From Mesorhizobium sp. PAMC28654 (lineage in GTDB: Bacteria; Pseudomonadota; Alphaproteobacteria; Rhizobiales; Rhizobiaceae), in NCBI RefSeq assembly GCF_020616515.1, contig NZ_CP085135.1:2108001-2172000 (forward strand): a stretch of 64,000 bases of DNA, in the 5' to 3' direction. The position numbers and the translations under genes were made by a program. This document shows positions 11,856-22,297 of this stretch, piece by piece (the first letter of the stretch is position 1; the number at the start of each line of letters is the position of its first letter). Below the pieces are notes generated by a model that saw nothing but the letters and a program-made list of their open reading frames with translations, ran no database searches and was not told the origin of the DNA.

Positions 11856-12044
11856 ATGACGATCAAAATCAGGCTTCCAGGCGGCACCTTGAAGTTCAAG
11901 AAGAGCCATGAATTGCGGCGCAGGGAACAGAAGCGCGAAGTCCCGGTCTGGCAAGTGGGAGAGTACTTCATCGTCTGGTGGCCGAACACGATCCCAGACC
12001 GGCCCTCCAAACGCCCCGCCCCCGACAAGCAAAGTGCGGATTGA
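11856..12044 (+). CDS. Small unrecognised protein, first of two tandem paralogues
   Basis: The 62-residue product begins MTIKIRLPGGTLKFKKSHEL and continues RRREQKREVPVWQVG, then a Trp-rich stretch (EYFIVWWPN) and a Pro/Lys tail. I do not recognise the family. Support for a real gene comes from a second, diverged copy 51 bp downstream that keeps the same pattern: M-x-x-x-IRLP-x-GTLK, ELR, E, VPV, VG. Conservation at protein level despite DNA divergence argues for past selection on a protein. The ribosome site is weak (GAGACC). It is basic, lacks membrane segments and might bind nucleic acid, though this is only a guess. Confidence 0.5.
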   Translation: MTIKIRLPGGTLKFKKSHELRRREQKREVPVWQVGEYFIVWWPNTIPDRPSKRPAPDKQSAD

Positions 12045-12094
12045 CACTTCCGTAAGGGAAAGCGCTTGGTCTGCGGACGGGGAAGGTGGCTGCG

Positions 12095-12263
12095 ATGGCT
12101 TTACGCATCAGATTGCCGCGCGGCACGCTCAAGGTGAAAAACCTATCGCGAACTGCGTGATCACGAGCGGGACCGGCGGGTGCCCGTGTTGAAGGTAGGC
12201 TCGATCTGCTTCACCTGGTCATCTGGCGGGGATCAGCCGCACAAAGGTCAGCTGGCGGCTTGA
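12095..12263 (+). pseudogene. Second tandem paralogue of the small protein, frameshifted
   Basis: ATG 12095 has a good ribosome site (GGAAGG). It reads MALRIRLPRGTLKVKN, matching the start of the protein at 11856. An extra base near 12140-12145 then breaks the frame. In the next frame it continues YRELRDHERDRRVPVLKVG, aligned without gaps to the neighbour, and ends at TGA 12261-12263. The total of 169 bases equals 56 codons plus one base. It would encode about 55 residues if repaired. Function unknown. Confidence 0.5.
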
Positions 12264-12339
12264 CCGACTGCTCATTGCCTCCTGCAGCGCCTTGAATCAG
12301 CAACTCGGGACCGAATGAAAGCGCCCTACCACGCAAGAC

Positions 12340-13326
12340 TCATTCACCTGTCGTCGATCCCGCCCACTCAGAACGGTACCAACCCACGAACTTTCCCAGG
12401 CCGACTTCCAGGGAGGTTCGTGGCCTGAAGCCGAAATCCCGCTCCAAGGCAGTCATGTCGGCGTAGGTCCTTTCGACATCGCCCGGCTGCATCGGCTCAA
12501 ACCTGCGGTTCGCCTTCACGCCGAGCAGTCTTTCCAGAATGTCGATGAAATCGCCAAGCCGGGCCGGCTGGTTGTTGCCGACATTGTAGAGCCGGCTCGG
12601 CGGGATATCGCCCAAAGGCGGCCTGTCGAGCACCGCGACAACGGCCTCCACAACGTCGTCCACGTAGGTAAAATCCCGCCACATGTCGCCATTGTTGAAA
12701 ACCCGGATCGGCTTGCCCTCGAGCATGGCCTTGGTGAAAATCCAATAGGCCATGTCAGGCCGGCCCCAGGGTCCGTAAACCGTGAAGAAGCGCAGGCCAG
12801 TCTGCGGCACGCCGAACAGGTGAGCATAGGTATGGCTTATCAGTTCATCGGCTTTCTTCGTGGCGGCGTAGAGTGAAACAGGCCTGTCGACCTGGTCCGT
12901 CTCGCCGAACGGCACCTTGCTGTTGCCACCATAGACCGAACTCGACGAGGCATAGACCAGATGCTCGAATGCCGGCTGCGCTCGGCAGAATTCCAGCACT
13001 TCGAGATGGCCCACAATATTGGACCGAACGTAAGCCCGCGGATTGTCGAGCGAGTAACGCACACCTGCCTGCGCGGCGAGATGAACGATCTTCCTTACAT
13101 CAAGCCCGGCCAAAGTGTTGGTCAGCGCATCCTGTTCGGCAATATCGATCTGATGGAATGAGAAATGCCTGTGCTCGCGAAGGCGGGCGAGGCGCCCGTT
13201 TTTCAGCGCCGGGTCGTAATAATCGTTCATATTGTCGACACCGACGACTGCCTCTCCCCTGCTCAGAAGATGTAGGCAGACATGGCTTCCAATAAACCCC
13301 GCGGCTCCGGTGACCAGTACAGGCAA
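12340..13326 (-). CDS. NAD-dependent epimerase, UDP-glucuronate 4-epimerase type
   Basis: An extended short-chain dehydrogenase of about 328 residues. The NAD-binding motif is VTGAAGFIGSHVCLHLL at the very N-terminus. SSSSVYGGN and the catalytic pair in SLYAATKKADEL follow, then RFFTVYGPWGRPDMA, which is the signature of the UDP-glucuronate/UDP-GalA 4-epimerases of surface polysaccharide synthesis (LpsL-like). A supply of UDP-galacturonate for LPS or capsule is the likely role. The frame is open to a TTG at 13380, but TTG 13326 has GGAGAG four bases upstream and places the NAD motif at residue 5, so it is preferred. The exact start is unsure. Confidence 0.88.
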   Translation of the reverse strand: MPVLVTGAAGFIGSHVCLHLLSRGEAVVGVDNMNDYYDPALKNGRLARLREHRHFSFHQIDIAEQDALTNTLAGLDVRKIVHLAAQAGVRYSLDNPRAYVRSNIVGHLEVLEFCRAQPAFEHLVYASSSSVYGGNSKVPFGETDQVDRPVSLYAATKKADELISHTYAHLFGVPQTGLRFFTVYGPWGRPDMAYWIFTKAMLEGKPIRVFNNGDMWRDFTYVDDVVEAVVAVLDRPPLGDIPPSRLYNVGNNQPARLGDFIDILERLLGVKANRRFEPMQPGDVERTYADMTALERDFGFRPRTSLEVGLGKFVGWYRSEWAGSTTGE

Positions 13327-13449
13327 TGGGCTCTCCAGATACGTGACAGGGCAACCGGCGGAGCTGCCCCCTTCAGCCAACGCTATAATGGAATCCGGAA
13401 AGGGAGGCTATCGGCCCGATGGGCACTTGCAGCCGGTACGCAGGATGCC

Positions 13450-16400
13450 TCAGCTTGCCTCGCGCATGGCCTCGGCGGCCTGAAGGTCGACCGACACGAG
13501 CTGGCTCACGCCCTGCTCGGCCATGGTCACGCCGAACAGGCGGTTCATCCGTGCCATGGTGATAGGATTGTGGGTGATGATGACGAAGCGCGTCTCGGTG
13601 GTCCTGGCCATTTCGTCCATCAGATTGCAGAACCGCTCGACATTGTGATCGTCGAGCGGCGCATCGACTTCGTCGAGCACGCAGATCGGCGCGGGGTTGG
13701 TGAGGAAAACGGCGAAGATCAGCGACATCGCCGTCAGCGCCTGCTCGCCACCCGACAGCAGCGTCATCGTCTGCGGCTTCTTGCCAGGCGGCCGGGCGAG
13801 GATTTCCAGACCGGCCTCGAGCGGATCGTCGGACTCGATCAGCTGCAGTTCGGCCGTACCGCCGCCAAACAGATGCGAGAACAGCCGCTGGAAATGGCCG
13901 TTGACCACGTCGAAGGCGGCAAGGAGCCTTTCGCGGCCTTCGCGGTTGAGGCTCTGGATTGCCTGCCGCAGCTTGCGGATGGCCTCGATGATATCCTCGC
14001 GCTCGGATACGATTGCTTCAAGCCGGTCCGAAAGTTCCTTCTGCTCTTCCTCGGCGCGCAGATTGACGGCGCCCAACCGTTCACGCTCGATCTTCAGCCG
14101 ATCCAGCTGGCGCTCGATATCACCCATTTCGGGCATCGGGCTGTCGGCTTCGAGACCGGTATGGCGGATGACGAGGTGCGGCGGCGTGTTCAGCGTTTCC
14201 TGAATACGCGCCTCGACTTCCAGCCGCCTTTCGTCGGCGGCGGTCAGCCGCTCTTCGGTACGAACACGCGTCTCGCGCGCCTCGGCGAGCGCTTGGATCG
14301 CCGATATAGCGGACTTGTCCAGTTCGGACTGCTTGTTCTCCGCCTCTTGCAGGCGATCTCCCGCCGATTTGCGCAGCGCCTCGGCCTCGGTCAACTGCGA
14401 CAGCAGGGCGCGCCGCTTGGCGTCGATCTCATCAGGCGCGTCGGCAAGCCGCTCACGTTCGGCTTCGGCCTCGGCCCTGCGCTCGCCGAGCGCCTCGATC
14501 TGCGTCGAGGCGTTCTCGGCGCGCTCCAGCCAGTTGCGGCGTTCCGCTCCGATAGCGTCGAGCCGGCGCATACGCGCCTCGGCCTCGCGCCGCAGCCCTT
14601 CGTGAACCGCGCGTGCATCGGCAAGGGCTGCGCGGTCACCCGCGACATTGGCGGCGGCCTGTTCGAGCTGCAATTGCAGATCGCCGAGATCAGGAGCGCT
14701 CTGCAACAGCATTTCCGCCTCGGCGAACGCTGCCGACGTCTCTTCGTGGCTATCGACGATGCGCGCGCGCGACTCTTCAAGCACCGCACGCCGGCTCGAC
14801 AATTCGCCGCCGGCTTTTTCGGCCTGGGCCAACACGTTGCGGGCCGCGTCCAAGCCATGCTGGGCGTCGCGCCCAGCCTGCCGGGCATTGCGTTCGGCTT
14901 CGCTGATCTGGCGAAGCGCCAGCTCGGCGCGCGCAAGCGCTTCTTCGGCATCGCGCAGGACAAGCGTTGCCTGAACCGCTTCCGCATCGAGTTCGGCCAG
15001 CCGGTTCTTCTGTGCCAACCGCTGCGCGGCGGCGGTCGGTGCGTCGGCGCTGGCGGTAAATCCGTCCCAGCGCCAGAGTGCACCCTGGCCGCTGACCAGT
15101 CGCTGGCCGGGAGAGAGCAAGGCCTGAACCCGTGATCCGTCTCCGGCTTCCACGATGCCAATCTGCGCCAATCGGCGAGCCAGTTGCGCTGGTGCGCGAA
15201 CCACGCTCGCGAGGCTCCTGATGCCCTGCGGCAGAGCCGCGTCGCTGGGTTGAATTTCGCTTTGCCCCCAATGCACTGGCGCGCTGCGGTCAAGCGGAAC
15301 GTCAAGGTCCTCGCCAAGGGCTGCCCCTAGTGCCGTCTCAAAGCCACGTTCGACGCTGATCTGCTCCAGAACGGAGGGGAAAAGGTCGCCGCTGGCGGCA
15401 TTCAGGATCTTGGCCAGAGTACGCGCCTCGGTCTCTATGCCAGCCAGCTCCGCCTTGGTGTCCTGAACCGGCGGACGGGCCGCACTTTCGGCCGCGCGTG
15501 TCTCTATAACCGCCGCCTCGGTCTCAAGGACAGCCGTTTCGGACTCTTCGAGCAAGGCCAGTGCCTGCTCAACCAGCACCCGCTTCTCGGCGGGATCGGG
15601 CAGGCCGGCGACCCGGGAAACGATGTCGGACAGTTCCCGATCCAGTTCAGCGAGTTGACGCGCGAAGCGGTCCCGGCGCTCGGCGGTTTCACGCAGCGAA
15701 CGCTCGATCTGGTTGCGCGATGCGGCCGCCTCGGCGCGCTCCGCCGTCAATGCGGAGAGTTTTGTTTCGCTCGCGGCAAGCGTCGAGGCCGCCTGTTCGA
15801 AGGCGGCCCTGGTGGTGGCTTCGCGTTCGGCGGCCCCGGCATTTTCGGAATTGAGCGAGGCCTCCTCCGTGCGAAGCCGCTCGAGAATGTCCGCGTTGTC
15901 GCGGACCATGCGCTCCTCACGGGCAATGTCGCCGTCCAGTTGCTGCAGCCGGCGGTCCAGTTCCGCCTGGCGGGCGCGGATGCGGCCGGCCTCCTCTTCG
16001 ATCTGCGCCTTGGCGATCGACAGGCGCTGGAAAGCAGCAGCGGCGGCGGCTTCCGCGTCTCGCAGATCCGGCAGCCGGTGCGCGCCGATGCCCTGCTCCC
16101 TGGCCGCGTTCATCTGGTATGCGGCGCGGTCGCCAACCAGCGCGGTCGCAATGGCCAGTGCCGAACGCGCCTCGCCCTCCTGCGTCTTGGCCAGCGTCCA
16201 GCGCAGATGCAGCAGCGTCGCCTCGGCCTTGCGGATATCGGCGGACAGGTTCTTGAAGCGCGATGCCTGGCGCGCCTGGCGCTTCAGGCTTTCGATCTGG
16301 CTTTCCAGTTCGCCAACGACGTCGTCCAGCCGTTCAAGGTTTTGTTCGGCCGCCTTCAGCCGCAGCTCGGCCTCATGGCGGCGCGTGTGCAGGCCGGAAA

Positions 16401-16908
16401 TGCCGGCCGCTTCTTCCAGCAAAGCCCGGCGTGCCTGCGGCTTGGCCTGGATGAGTTCGCCGATGCGGCCCTGCCCGACCATGGAAGGCGACCGCGCACC
16501 GGTCGACTGGTCGGCGAAGAGCAGTTGGACATCCTTGGCGCGGGCTTCCTTGCCATTGATGCGGTAGATAGAACCCGCCTCGCGCTCGATACGCCGCGAC
16601 ACCTGCAACTCATCCGCATCGTTGAAGGCGGCGGGCGCCGTACGGTCAGCGTTGTCGAGGAAAAGCGTGACTTCGGCCGTGTTGCGGGCCGGACGTGTCC
16701 CCGATCCGGAGAAAATCACGTCGTCCATGCCCGAAGCGCGCATGTTCTTGTACGAGCTTTCGCCCATCACCCAGCGCAGCGCCTCGACCAGGTTCGACTT
16801 GCCACAGCCATTCGGCCCGACGATGCCCGTCAGGCCGCGCTCGATGACAAATTCGCCAGGTTCGACGAAAGACTTGAATCCGAGGAGGCGAAGGCGCGAA
16901 AACTTCAT
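13450..16908 (-). CDS. smc: Chromosome segregation protein SMC
   Basis: A 1152-residue condensin ATPase. The N-terminal head has Walker A GPNGCGKSNL (residues 31-40). Two long coiled coils flank a hinge around residues 510-630 (FETALGAALGEDLDVPLD). The C-terminal head has the ABC signature LLSGGEQALTAMSLIF and Walker B CVLDEVDAPLDD. It works with ScpA and ScpB in compacting and segregating the chromosome; those genes are not in the window. Length is typical for alphaproteobacteria. ATG 16908 begins the conserved MKFSRLRLLGFKSF. The dsbA-like gene lies just upstream in the same direction. Confidence 0.97.
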   Translation of the reverse strand: MKFSRLRLLGFKSFVEPGEFVIERGLTGIVGPNGCGKSNLVEALRWVMGESSYKNMRASGMDDVIFSGSGTRPARNTAEVTLFLDNADRTAPAAFNDADELQVSRRIEREAGSIYRINGKEARAKDVQLLFADQSTGARSPSMVGQGRIGELIQAKPQARRALLEEAAGISGLHTRRHEAELRLKAAEQNLERLDDVVGELESQIESLKRQARQASRFKNLSADIRKAEATLLHLRWTLAKTQEGEARSALAIATALVGDRAAYQMNAAREQGIGAHRLPDLRDAEAAAAAAFQRLSIAKAQIEEEAGRIRARQAELDRRLQQLDGDIAREERMVRDNADILERLRTEEASLNSENAGAAEREATTRAAFEQAASTLAASETKLSALTAERAEAAASRNQIERSLRETAERRDRFARQLAELDRELSDIVSRVAGLPDPAEKRVLVEQALALLEESETAVLETEAAVIETRAAESAARPPVQDTKAELAGIETEARTLAKILNAASGDLFPSVLEQISVERGFETALGAALGEDLDVPLDRSAPVHWGQSEIQPSDAALPQGIRSLASVVRAPAQLARRLAQIGIVEAGDGSRVQALLSPGQRLVSGQGALWRWDGFTASADAPTAAAQRLAQKNRLAELDAEAVQATLVLRDAEEALARAELALRQISEAERNARQAGRDAQHGLDAARNVLAQAEKAGGELSSRRAVLEESRARIVDSHEETSAAFAEAEMLLQSAPDLGDLQLQLEQAAANVAGDRAALADARAVHEGLRREAEARMRRLDAIGAERRNWLERAENASTQIEALGERRAEAEAERERLADAPDEIDAKRRALLSQLTEAEALRKSAGDRLQEAENKQSELDKSAISAIQALAEARETRVRTEERLTAADERRLEVEARIQETLNTPPHLVIRHTGLEADSPMPEMGDIERQLDRLKIERERLGAVNLRAEEEQKELSDRLEAIVSEREDIIEAIRKLRQAIQSLNREGRERLLAAFDVVNGHFQRLFSHLFGGGTAELQLIESDDPLEAGLEILARPPGKKPQTMTLLSGGEQALTAMSLIFAVFLTNPAPICVLDEVDAPLDDHNVERFCNLMDEMARTTETRFVIITHNPITMARMNRLFGVTMAEQGVSQLVSVDLQAAEAMREAS

Positions 16909-17025
16909 TCGCGCCGCTCCTCAAGTGGGTTCCGCAAGAGTGTCTCATGGTTTTGCGGCAAAAAGCCACGGGACAGCGGAAAGCCGCGCGCGCCGAAGCG
17001 TTGCCGCGCCGGCGCTGCCGAAACG

Positions 17026-17754
17026 TCAGAGCAGAGGGTCGATGATGGCCGACATTTCCTCAATCGACATCGCACCTTTGTAGGTCTTTCCGTTGATAAA
17101 GAAGGTCGGTGTCGAGTCGACCTTGAATTCATTGGCGCCGCGCTTCTGAACCGATCTCACATCGTCCAGAAGTTTCTGGTCCGTCAAGCAGGCTTCGAAC
17201 GACTCCTGTGTAAAACCGGCAAGCTTCGAGATTTGCAGCAGCGCATCCTTGGTATTTGACACGCCAACCCAGTTGGCCTGCTGCTTGAACAGCACGTCCA
17301 CCATCGGGAAATAGTTATCCTTGGCGCAGCGCGCCAGCATGAAACCGGCCTCGGCGCTCGGGTCGAACGGGAATTCGCGCAGAATGTAGCGCGCCTTGCC
17401 GGTGTCGATGTATTTCGTCTTCAGGGCCGGGAACGTGGTCTCGGCGAAATGCGCGCAATGCGGGCAGGTCATCGAAGCGTATTCGACGATGGTGACCTTC
17501 GCGTCGTCTTTGCCGAGCTGCTTGTCGGGCAACGCGCCAGGCTTCAGCAGCTCCGCCATGTTCACCGTGCCCTGGGACTCGGGCGCCTCTACGGCGGCTG
17601 GCGTGGCAGGCTTGGCCGGGGCCGCTGGCGCATCCGGCTTCACATCCGCGGCCTTGGCCTCATCGGCGGAGTCACTGCATGCGGCGAGCAGGGCCACGGC
17701 CGGGATGGCGGCCAGCGAGGACAGGACGTTTCTGCGAGACAAGGAACGGATCAT
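17026..17754 (-). CDS. DsbA-family thiol:disulfide oxidoreductase, lipoprotein-type signal
   Basis: A 242-residue exported thioredoxin-fold protein. The signal ends in a lipobox-like LLAAC, so it may be membrane-anchored. A Pro/Ala/Lys-rich spacer follows. The catalytic motif is CPHC in VEYASMTCPHCAHF, and the cis-Pro loop is STPTFFING. The final Lys-rich segment (GKTYKGAMSIEEM) is common in the BdbD/DsbA-like subfamily of alphaproteobacteria. Its job would be disulfide formation in envelope proteins. ATG 17754 has AGGTG at good spacing; a GTG three codons upstream is less likely. Confidence 0.9.
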   Translation of the reverse strand: MIRSLSRRNVLSSLAAIPAVALLAACSDSADEAKAADVKPDAPAAPAKPATPAAVEAPESQGTVNMAELLKPGALPDKQLGKDDAKVTIVEYASMTCPHCAHFAETTFPALKTKYIDTGKARYILREFPFDPSAEAGFMLARCAKDNYFPMVDVLFKQQANWVGVSNTKDALLQISKLAGFTQESFEACLTDQKLLDDVRSVQKRGANEFKVDSTPTFFINGKTYKGAMSIEEMSAIIDPLL

Positions 17755-17896
17755 ACGAATCACCTGAGAATGGTTGGATTTTGCAATGCAAAGGCTAGAA
17801 AAGGCGAGACTTGGCGCGAATTAAGGCATCGCTGTCCCCAATCCAATCGACAAATTTTACCCTGCCGATCACGAATACGCGAGAGGGTGGCCAAGG

Positions 17897-18397
17897 TCAC
17901 TGTTTCCTTTCGCCAATAAGGGTCGCGCCCAGCCTCTCCAGCGAAGCGCGCAATGCATCATCCTCGACCTTGCCAACCGTGGCGGACAGTTTTGTCTTTT
18001 CGGCGGCGGTCAGCGGCCTGAGCGTCGGTTTCTGCCGGCCCTTGTCCGTCGTCATCGGCTTCTGCACGATCTTGATGCGGCCGATGGCGTTGAAGCCAAG
18101 GAAAGCGTTGACCCTGTTAATGATCTCGCCGGTTTCGTGCTGCAGGTGGAGTGCCGCCATGCCTTCGCAGGCGATGACCAGCACCGCCGGTTCGAACGGA
18201 TCGTCCTCGTGCATGCGACGCGGCCACTGGATCTTTTCGGGGCGAGAGCGGCTGGCGAGGCGAGGACCGGCAATCTCTTCCCATGACTGGACGAGGCCGA
18301 TCGAAATACCGGCCCGTTTGCGCAGCACCGGATCCAGGATCAGGATCGAAAGATCGCCGACCGGGACGGGATTGCCGAAGGACCTTCTCCCTGCCAT
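17897..18397 (-). CDS. DUF721 / DciA-like protein
   Basis: A 166-residue protein. The N-terminal half matches the DUF721 pattern: LILDPVLRKRAGISIGLVQSW, EEIAGPRLASRSRPEKIQW, and VLVIACEGMAALHLQHETGE followed by IINRVNAFLG. DUF721 proteins include DciA, which helps load the replicative helicase DnaB in bacteria lacking DnaC. The C-terminal third is low-complexity and charged. The gene is divergent from mutY, and this neighbourhood is conserved in related bacteria as far as I recall. Confidence 0.8.
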   Translation of the reverse strand: MAGRRSFGNPVPVGDLSILILDPVLRKRAGISIGLVQSWEEIAGPRLASRSRPEKIQWPRRMHEDDPFEPAVLVIACEGMAALHLQHETGEIINRVNAFLGFNAIGRIKIVQKPMTTDKGRQKPTLRPLTAAEKTKLSATVGKVEDDALRASLERLGATLIGERKQ

Positions 18398-18456
18398 GTA
18401 CCTTCTCCAGCAAGACCTTCACCATGATTTACAGGCTAGGGCCAGTTCCCCGATCA

Positions 18457-19587
18457 ATGGCACCGCATGACCAGACCCGCAAGGCCGTCCATCCAGATAG
18501 CGACGACACAGCATCCCGGTTGCTCGGCTGGTATGACAAGCATCACCGCGACCTGCCATGGCGCGTCCCGCCGCGCGAGCTTGCGCGGGGCGCGCGACCC
18601 GATCCCTACCGTGTCTGGCTGTCGGAAGTCATGCTTCAGCAGACCACGGTCGAAGCGGTGAAATCCTATTTCCGGGCTTTCCTGGAGAAATGGCCGACCG
18701 TCGATGCGCTGGCCGCGGCGCAAACCGACGACGTCATGAAGGCCTGGGCCGGGCTCGGCTACTATTCCCGTGCGCGCAATCTGAAGGCCTGCGCCGATAT
18801 CGTCGCCCGGCGAGGCGACCGGTTCCCGGATACCGAAACGGGCCTCAGGGAATTGCCGGGCATCGGCGCCTATACGGCGGCGGCGATCGCCGCGATAGCC
18901 TTCGACCGTCCCGCCGCGGTCGTCGACGGCAATGTCGAGCGGGTCGTCACCCGGCTGTTTTCGATCGCCACGCCGCTCACCGAGGCCAAGGGCCAAATTC
19001 GCGTCCATGTCGAGCGTATGGTTCCGATGACAAGACCGGGTGATTTTGCCCAGGCGATGATGGATCTGGGCGCCACGATCTGCACGCCGCGCCGGCCGCG
19101 TTGCATGCTTTGCCCGCTGCGCGAGGACTGCAGCGCAACCATTTCAGGCGACCCCGAGCGCTTTCCGGTTCGTTTGCCGAAGGCCGAGAAACCATCGCGG
19201 CGCGGAGCCGCGTTCGTCGCGGTCAGGAGCGACGGCGCCATCCTCTTGCGCAAGCGCGTGGAAAAGGGGCTTCTCGGCGGCATGACCGAAGTGCCGACGA
19301 CCGGCTGGACCGCCCGGATCGATGGGGCGACCACGGATGCCGCCGCCCCCTTCCCCGGCAACTGGCGGCGTGCCGGCAGCATTGCGCATGTGTTCACGCA
19401 TTTCACGCTGGAGCTCGACGTTTTCCGTGCGGAGGTGGATGGCGACACACCTGCCGGACATTTCTGGTCGACGCCGGCTGAAATTTCAGGGGAAGCCCTA
19501 CCGACTGTCATGAAAAAGGTGATCGAGGCTGAATACCGGGCGCGACCAAAAAGCAGCGCCCGCACTGAAGAGGACAAGAATGACTGA
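18457..19587 (+). CDS. mutY: A/G-specific adenine glycosylase
   Basis: MutY removes adenine paired with 8-oxoguanine. The 376-residue product shows the catalytic Glu region (WLSEVMLQQTTV), the helix-hairpin-helix (LPGIGAYTAAAI) with the catalytic Asp in AAVVDGNVERV, the four-Cys iron-sulfur site (CTPRRPRCMLCPLREDC), and a C-terminal NUDIX-like 8-oxoG recognition domain. The frame opens upstream, with ATGs at 18424 and 18457. I chose 18457 because the codons between the two look non-coding, but neither has a strong ribosome site. The 3' end overlaps the next gene by 8 bases. Confidence 0.95.
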   Translation: MAPHDQTRKAVHPDSDDTASRLLGWYDKHHRDLPWRVPPRELARGARPDPYRVWLSEVMLQQTTVEAVKSYFRAFLEKWPTVDALAAAQTDDVMKAWAGLGYYSRARNLKACADIVARRGDRFPDTETGLRELPGIGAYTAAAIAAIAFDRPAAVVDGNVERVVTRLFSIATPLTEAKGQIRVHVERMVPMTRPGDFAQAMMDLGATICTPRRPRCMLCPLREDCSATISGDPERFPVRLPKAEKPSRRGAAFVAVRSDGAILLRKRVEKGLLGGMTEVPTTGWTARIDGATTDAAAPFPGNWRRAGSIAHVFTHFTLELDVFRAEVDGDTPAGHFWSTPAEISGEALPTVMKKVIEAEYRARPKSSARTEEDKND

Positions 19588-20191
19588 AATCCGCCACATC
19601 GTTTTCGACATCGGCAAGGTGCTGGTTCACTACGATCCCAACATTCCGTTCAGCCGGCTGATCCCAGACGAGAAGGAGCGGAAATGGTTCTTCGACAATG
19701 TCTGCACGCATGACTGGAACATCGAGCAGGATCGCGGCCGGACGTGGGAAGAGGCCGAGGCGCTGGCCATTGCCGATCATCCCGACCATGCGGAAAACAT
19801 CCGCAATTTCCGCCGCCATTGGCACGAAATGGTGCCCCATGCCTATGACGACAGCGTTGCCATCATGGAGAAGCTGATCGACAGCGGCCACGACGTGACG
19901 CTGCTGACCAACTGGGCCGCCGACACATTCATTGAGGCCCGCGGCCGCTTTCCGTTCCTGGACCGCCCGCGCGGCGTCACGGTGTCCGCCGAGATCGGGC
20001 TGATCAAGCCGGATCGCAGGATCTACGACCATCACGTCGCTTCATTCGATCTCGATCCGGGTGTGTCCCTGTTCATCGACGACAGCCAGAAGAATGTCGA
20101 CGGCGCTAGGGTGGCCGGCTGGCAGGCGGTGCTGTTCACAGATGCCGGGACACTTCAAGCGGATCTTGAACGTCTCGGAATCAAGGTGTGA
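19580..20191 (+). CDS. HAD-superfamily hydrolase (HAD-IA, YihX-like)
   Basis: A 203-residue phosphatase-like protein. Motif I is HIVFDIGKVLVHYD, which has Ile-Gly in place of the usual second catalytic Asp and resembles the YihX/epoxide-hydrolase N-terminal group. Motif II is TLLTNWAADTF, the motif III Lys lies in GLIKPDRRIYD, and motif IV is SLFIDDSQKNVDGA. Cytoplasmic. The substrate may be a small sugar or nucleotide phosphate. It overlaps mutY by 8 bases, so the two are cotranscribed. Confidence 0.85.
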   Translation: MTEIRHIVFDIGKVLVHYDPNIPFSRLIPDEKERKWFFDNVCTHDWNIEQDRGRTWEEAEALAIADHPDHAENIRNFRRHWHEMVPHAYDDSVAIMEKLIDSGHDVTLLTNWAADTFIEARGRFPFLDRPRGVTVSAEIGLIKPDRRIYDHHVASFDLDPGVSLFIDDSQKNVDGARVAGWQAVLFTDAGTLQADLERLGIKV

Positions 20192-20254
20192 TCTGAATCG
20201 CTTCCATCAATCCGTTGATACTTTGAATCAACGCAATACCCGGCGTGCAGGGGT

Positions 20255-21415
<1,161 letters not shown>

Positions 21416-21564
21416 TTACTCCCCGTTATGGTTACCGATCAGCGTAAATATTCGATGAAGGTGCCGCGTCCGGACTGGCAATTTGCGAAGGCTGGCCCGT
21501 TGGTGTATGCCGCGCCGCCTGAGCCGTCTCGGCCTAACCCTCACCTCGCGCATTCCGGATCGCC

Positions 21565-22254
21565 ATGCCCCAGCCAGACCTTGTCATCTTCGATTGCGAC
21601 GGCGTGCTCGTCGATTCCGAAATCATCGCCGCGCGTGTCGAGGCGGAACTCCTGACCATGGCCGGATACGAAATCTCGGCCGAGGAACTAGCGGAGACCT
21701 ATGCCGGGCTGACCTTCAAGGACATCATGATGCGGGTCGAGGAAAAATCCCTGATCCCGTTCCAGGCCTCGCTGATCGACAAGGCCGAGGAGCTCGTCGA
21801 CCGCAAATTGCGCAGCGACGTGCGCGCCATCGACGGCGTGCGCGACGCGGTTGCCGGCGTGACCGTCCCGCGCTGCATCTGCTCGAATTCACGCTCGGAG
21901 CGGATCGAATTCATGCTTGAGAAGATCAATCTGCTGCCATTTTTTTCCGGCCGGATTTTTTCGGCGCTGGAAATTCCGACGGGAAAAACCAAGCCGGCTC
22001 CCGATGTCTTCCTCTTCGCCGCCGGAAAACTCGGCGCGAATCCGGCGAACACCTTTGTCATCGAGGATTCCGTGCATGGCGTTGCAGGCGCTAGGGCGGC
22101 GGGCATGCGCGTCATCGGCTTCACGGGAGCAGCGCACAGCTATCCCGGCCATGCGGACGCGCTGACCGAAGCAGGGGCCGAAACGGTCATACGCCGCTGG
22201 GCGGAACTGAAAAGCGTGATCGCCGCCTTGTCGGAATGGTCGGCGGACGCCTGA
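21565..22254 (+). CDS. HAD-superfamily hydrolase, phosphoglycolate phosphatase / beta-phosphoglucomutase-like
   Basis: A 229-residue HAD-IA protein. Motif I is LVIFDCDGVLVDSEIIAA with both catalytic Asp residues. A helical cap follows (residues 17-85). Motif II is CICSNSRSERIE, the Lys of motif III lies in GKTKPAPDVFLFAA, and motif IV is TFVIEDSVHGVAGARAAG. It may act on phosphoglycolate or a sugar phosphate. The ATG at 21565 follows CATTCCGGATCGCC, a weak ribosome site. It is divergent from ccrM. Confidence 0.88.
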   Translation: MPQPDLVIFDCDGVLVDSEIIAARVEAELLTMAGYEISAEELAETYAGLTFKDIMMRVEEKSLIPFQASLIDKAEELVDRKLRSDVRAIDGVRDAVAGVTVPRCICSNSRSERIEFMLEKINLLPFFSGRIFSALEIPTGKTKPAPDVFLFAAGKLGANPANTFVIEDSVHGVAGARAAGMRVIGFTGAAHSYPGHADALTEAGAETVIRRWAELKSVIAALSEWSADA

Positions 22255-22255
22255 G

Positions 22256-22282
22256 AAAACGTGCGTCCGTCTGGACGCACGT
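22256..22282 (-). terminator. Intrinsic terminator for the lipoprotein gene
   Basis: A perfect ten-pair stem ACGTGCGTCC/GGACGCACGT with loop GTCT. Read on the minus strand it is followed by TTTT, and it lies 15 bases past the stop of the minus-strand lipoprotein gene. It may also stop readthrough from the convergent HAD gene. Confidence 0.8.
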
Positions 22283-22297
22283 CAAAAATGCGACCGC

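Noticed and set aside
13282..17259. Long plus-strand frames opposite smc (13282-15135 and 15655-17259)
   Set aside because: Both mirror smc codon structure and have no ribosome sites or recognisable domains.
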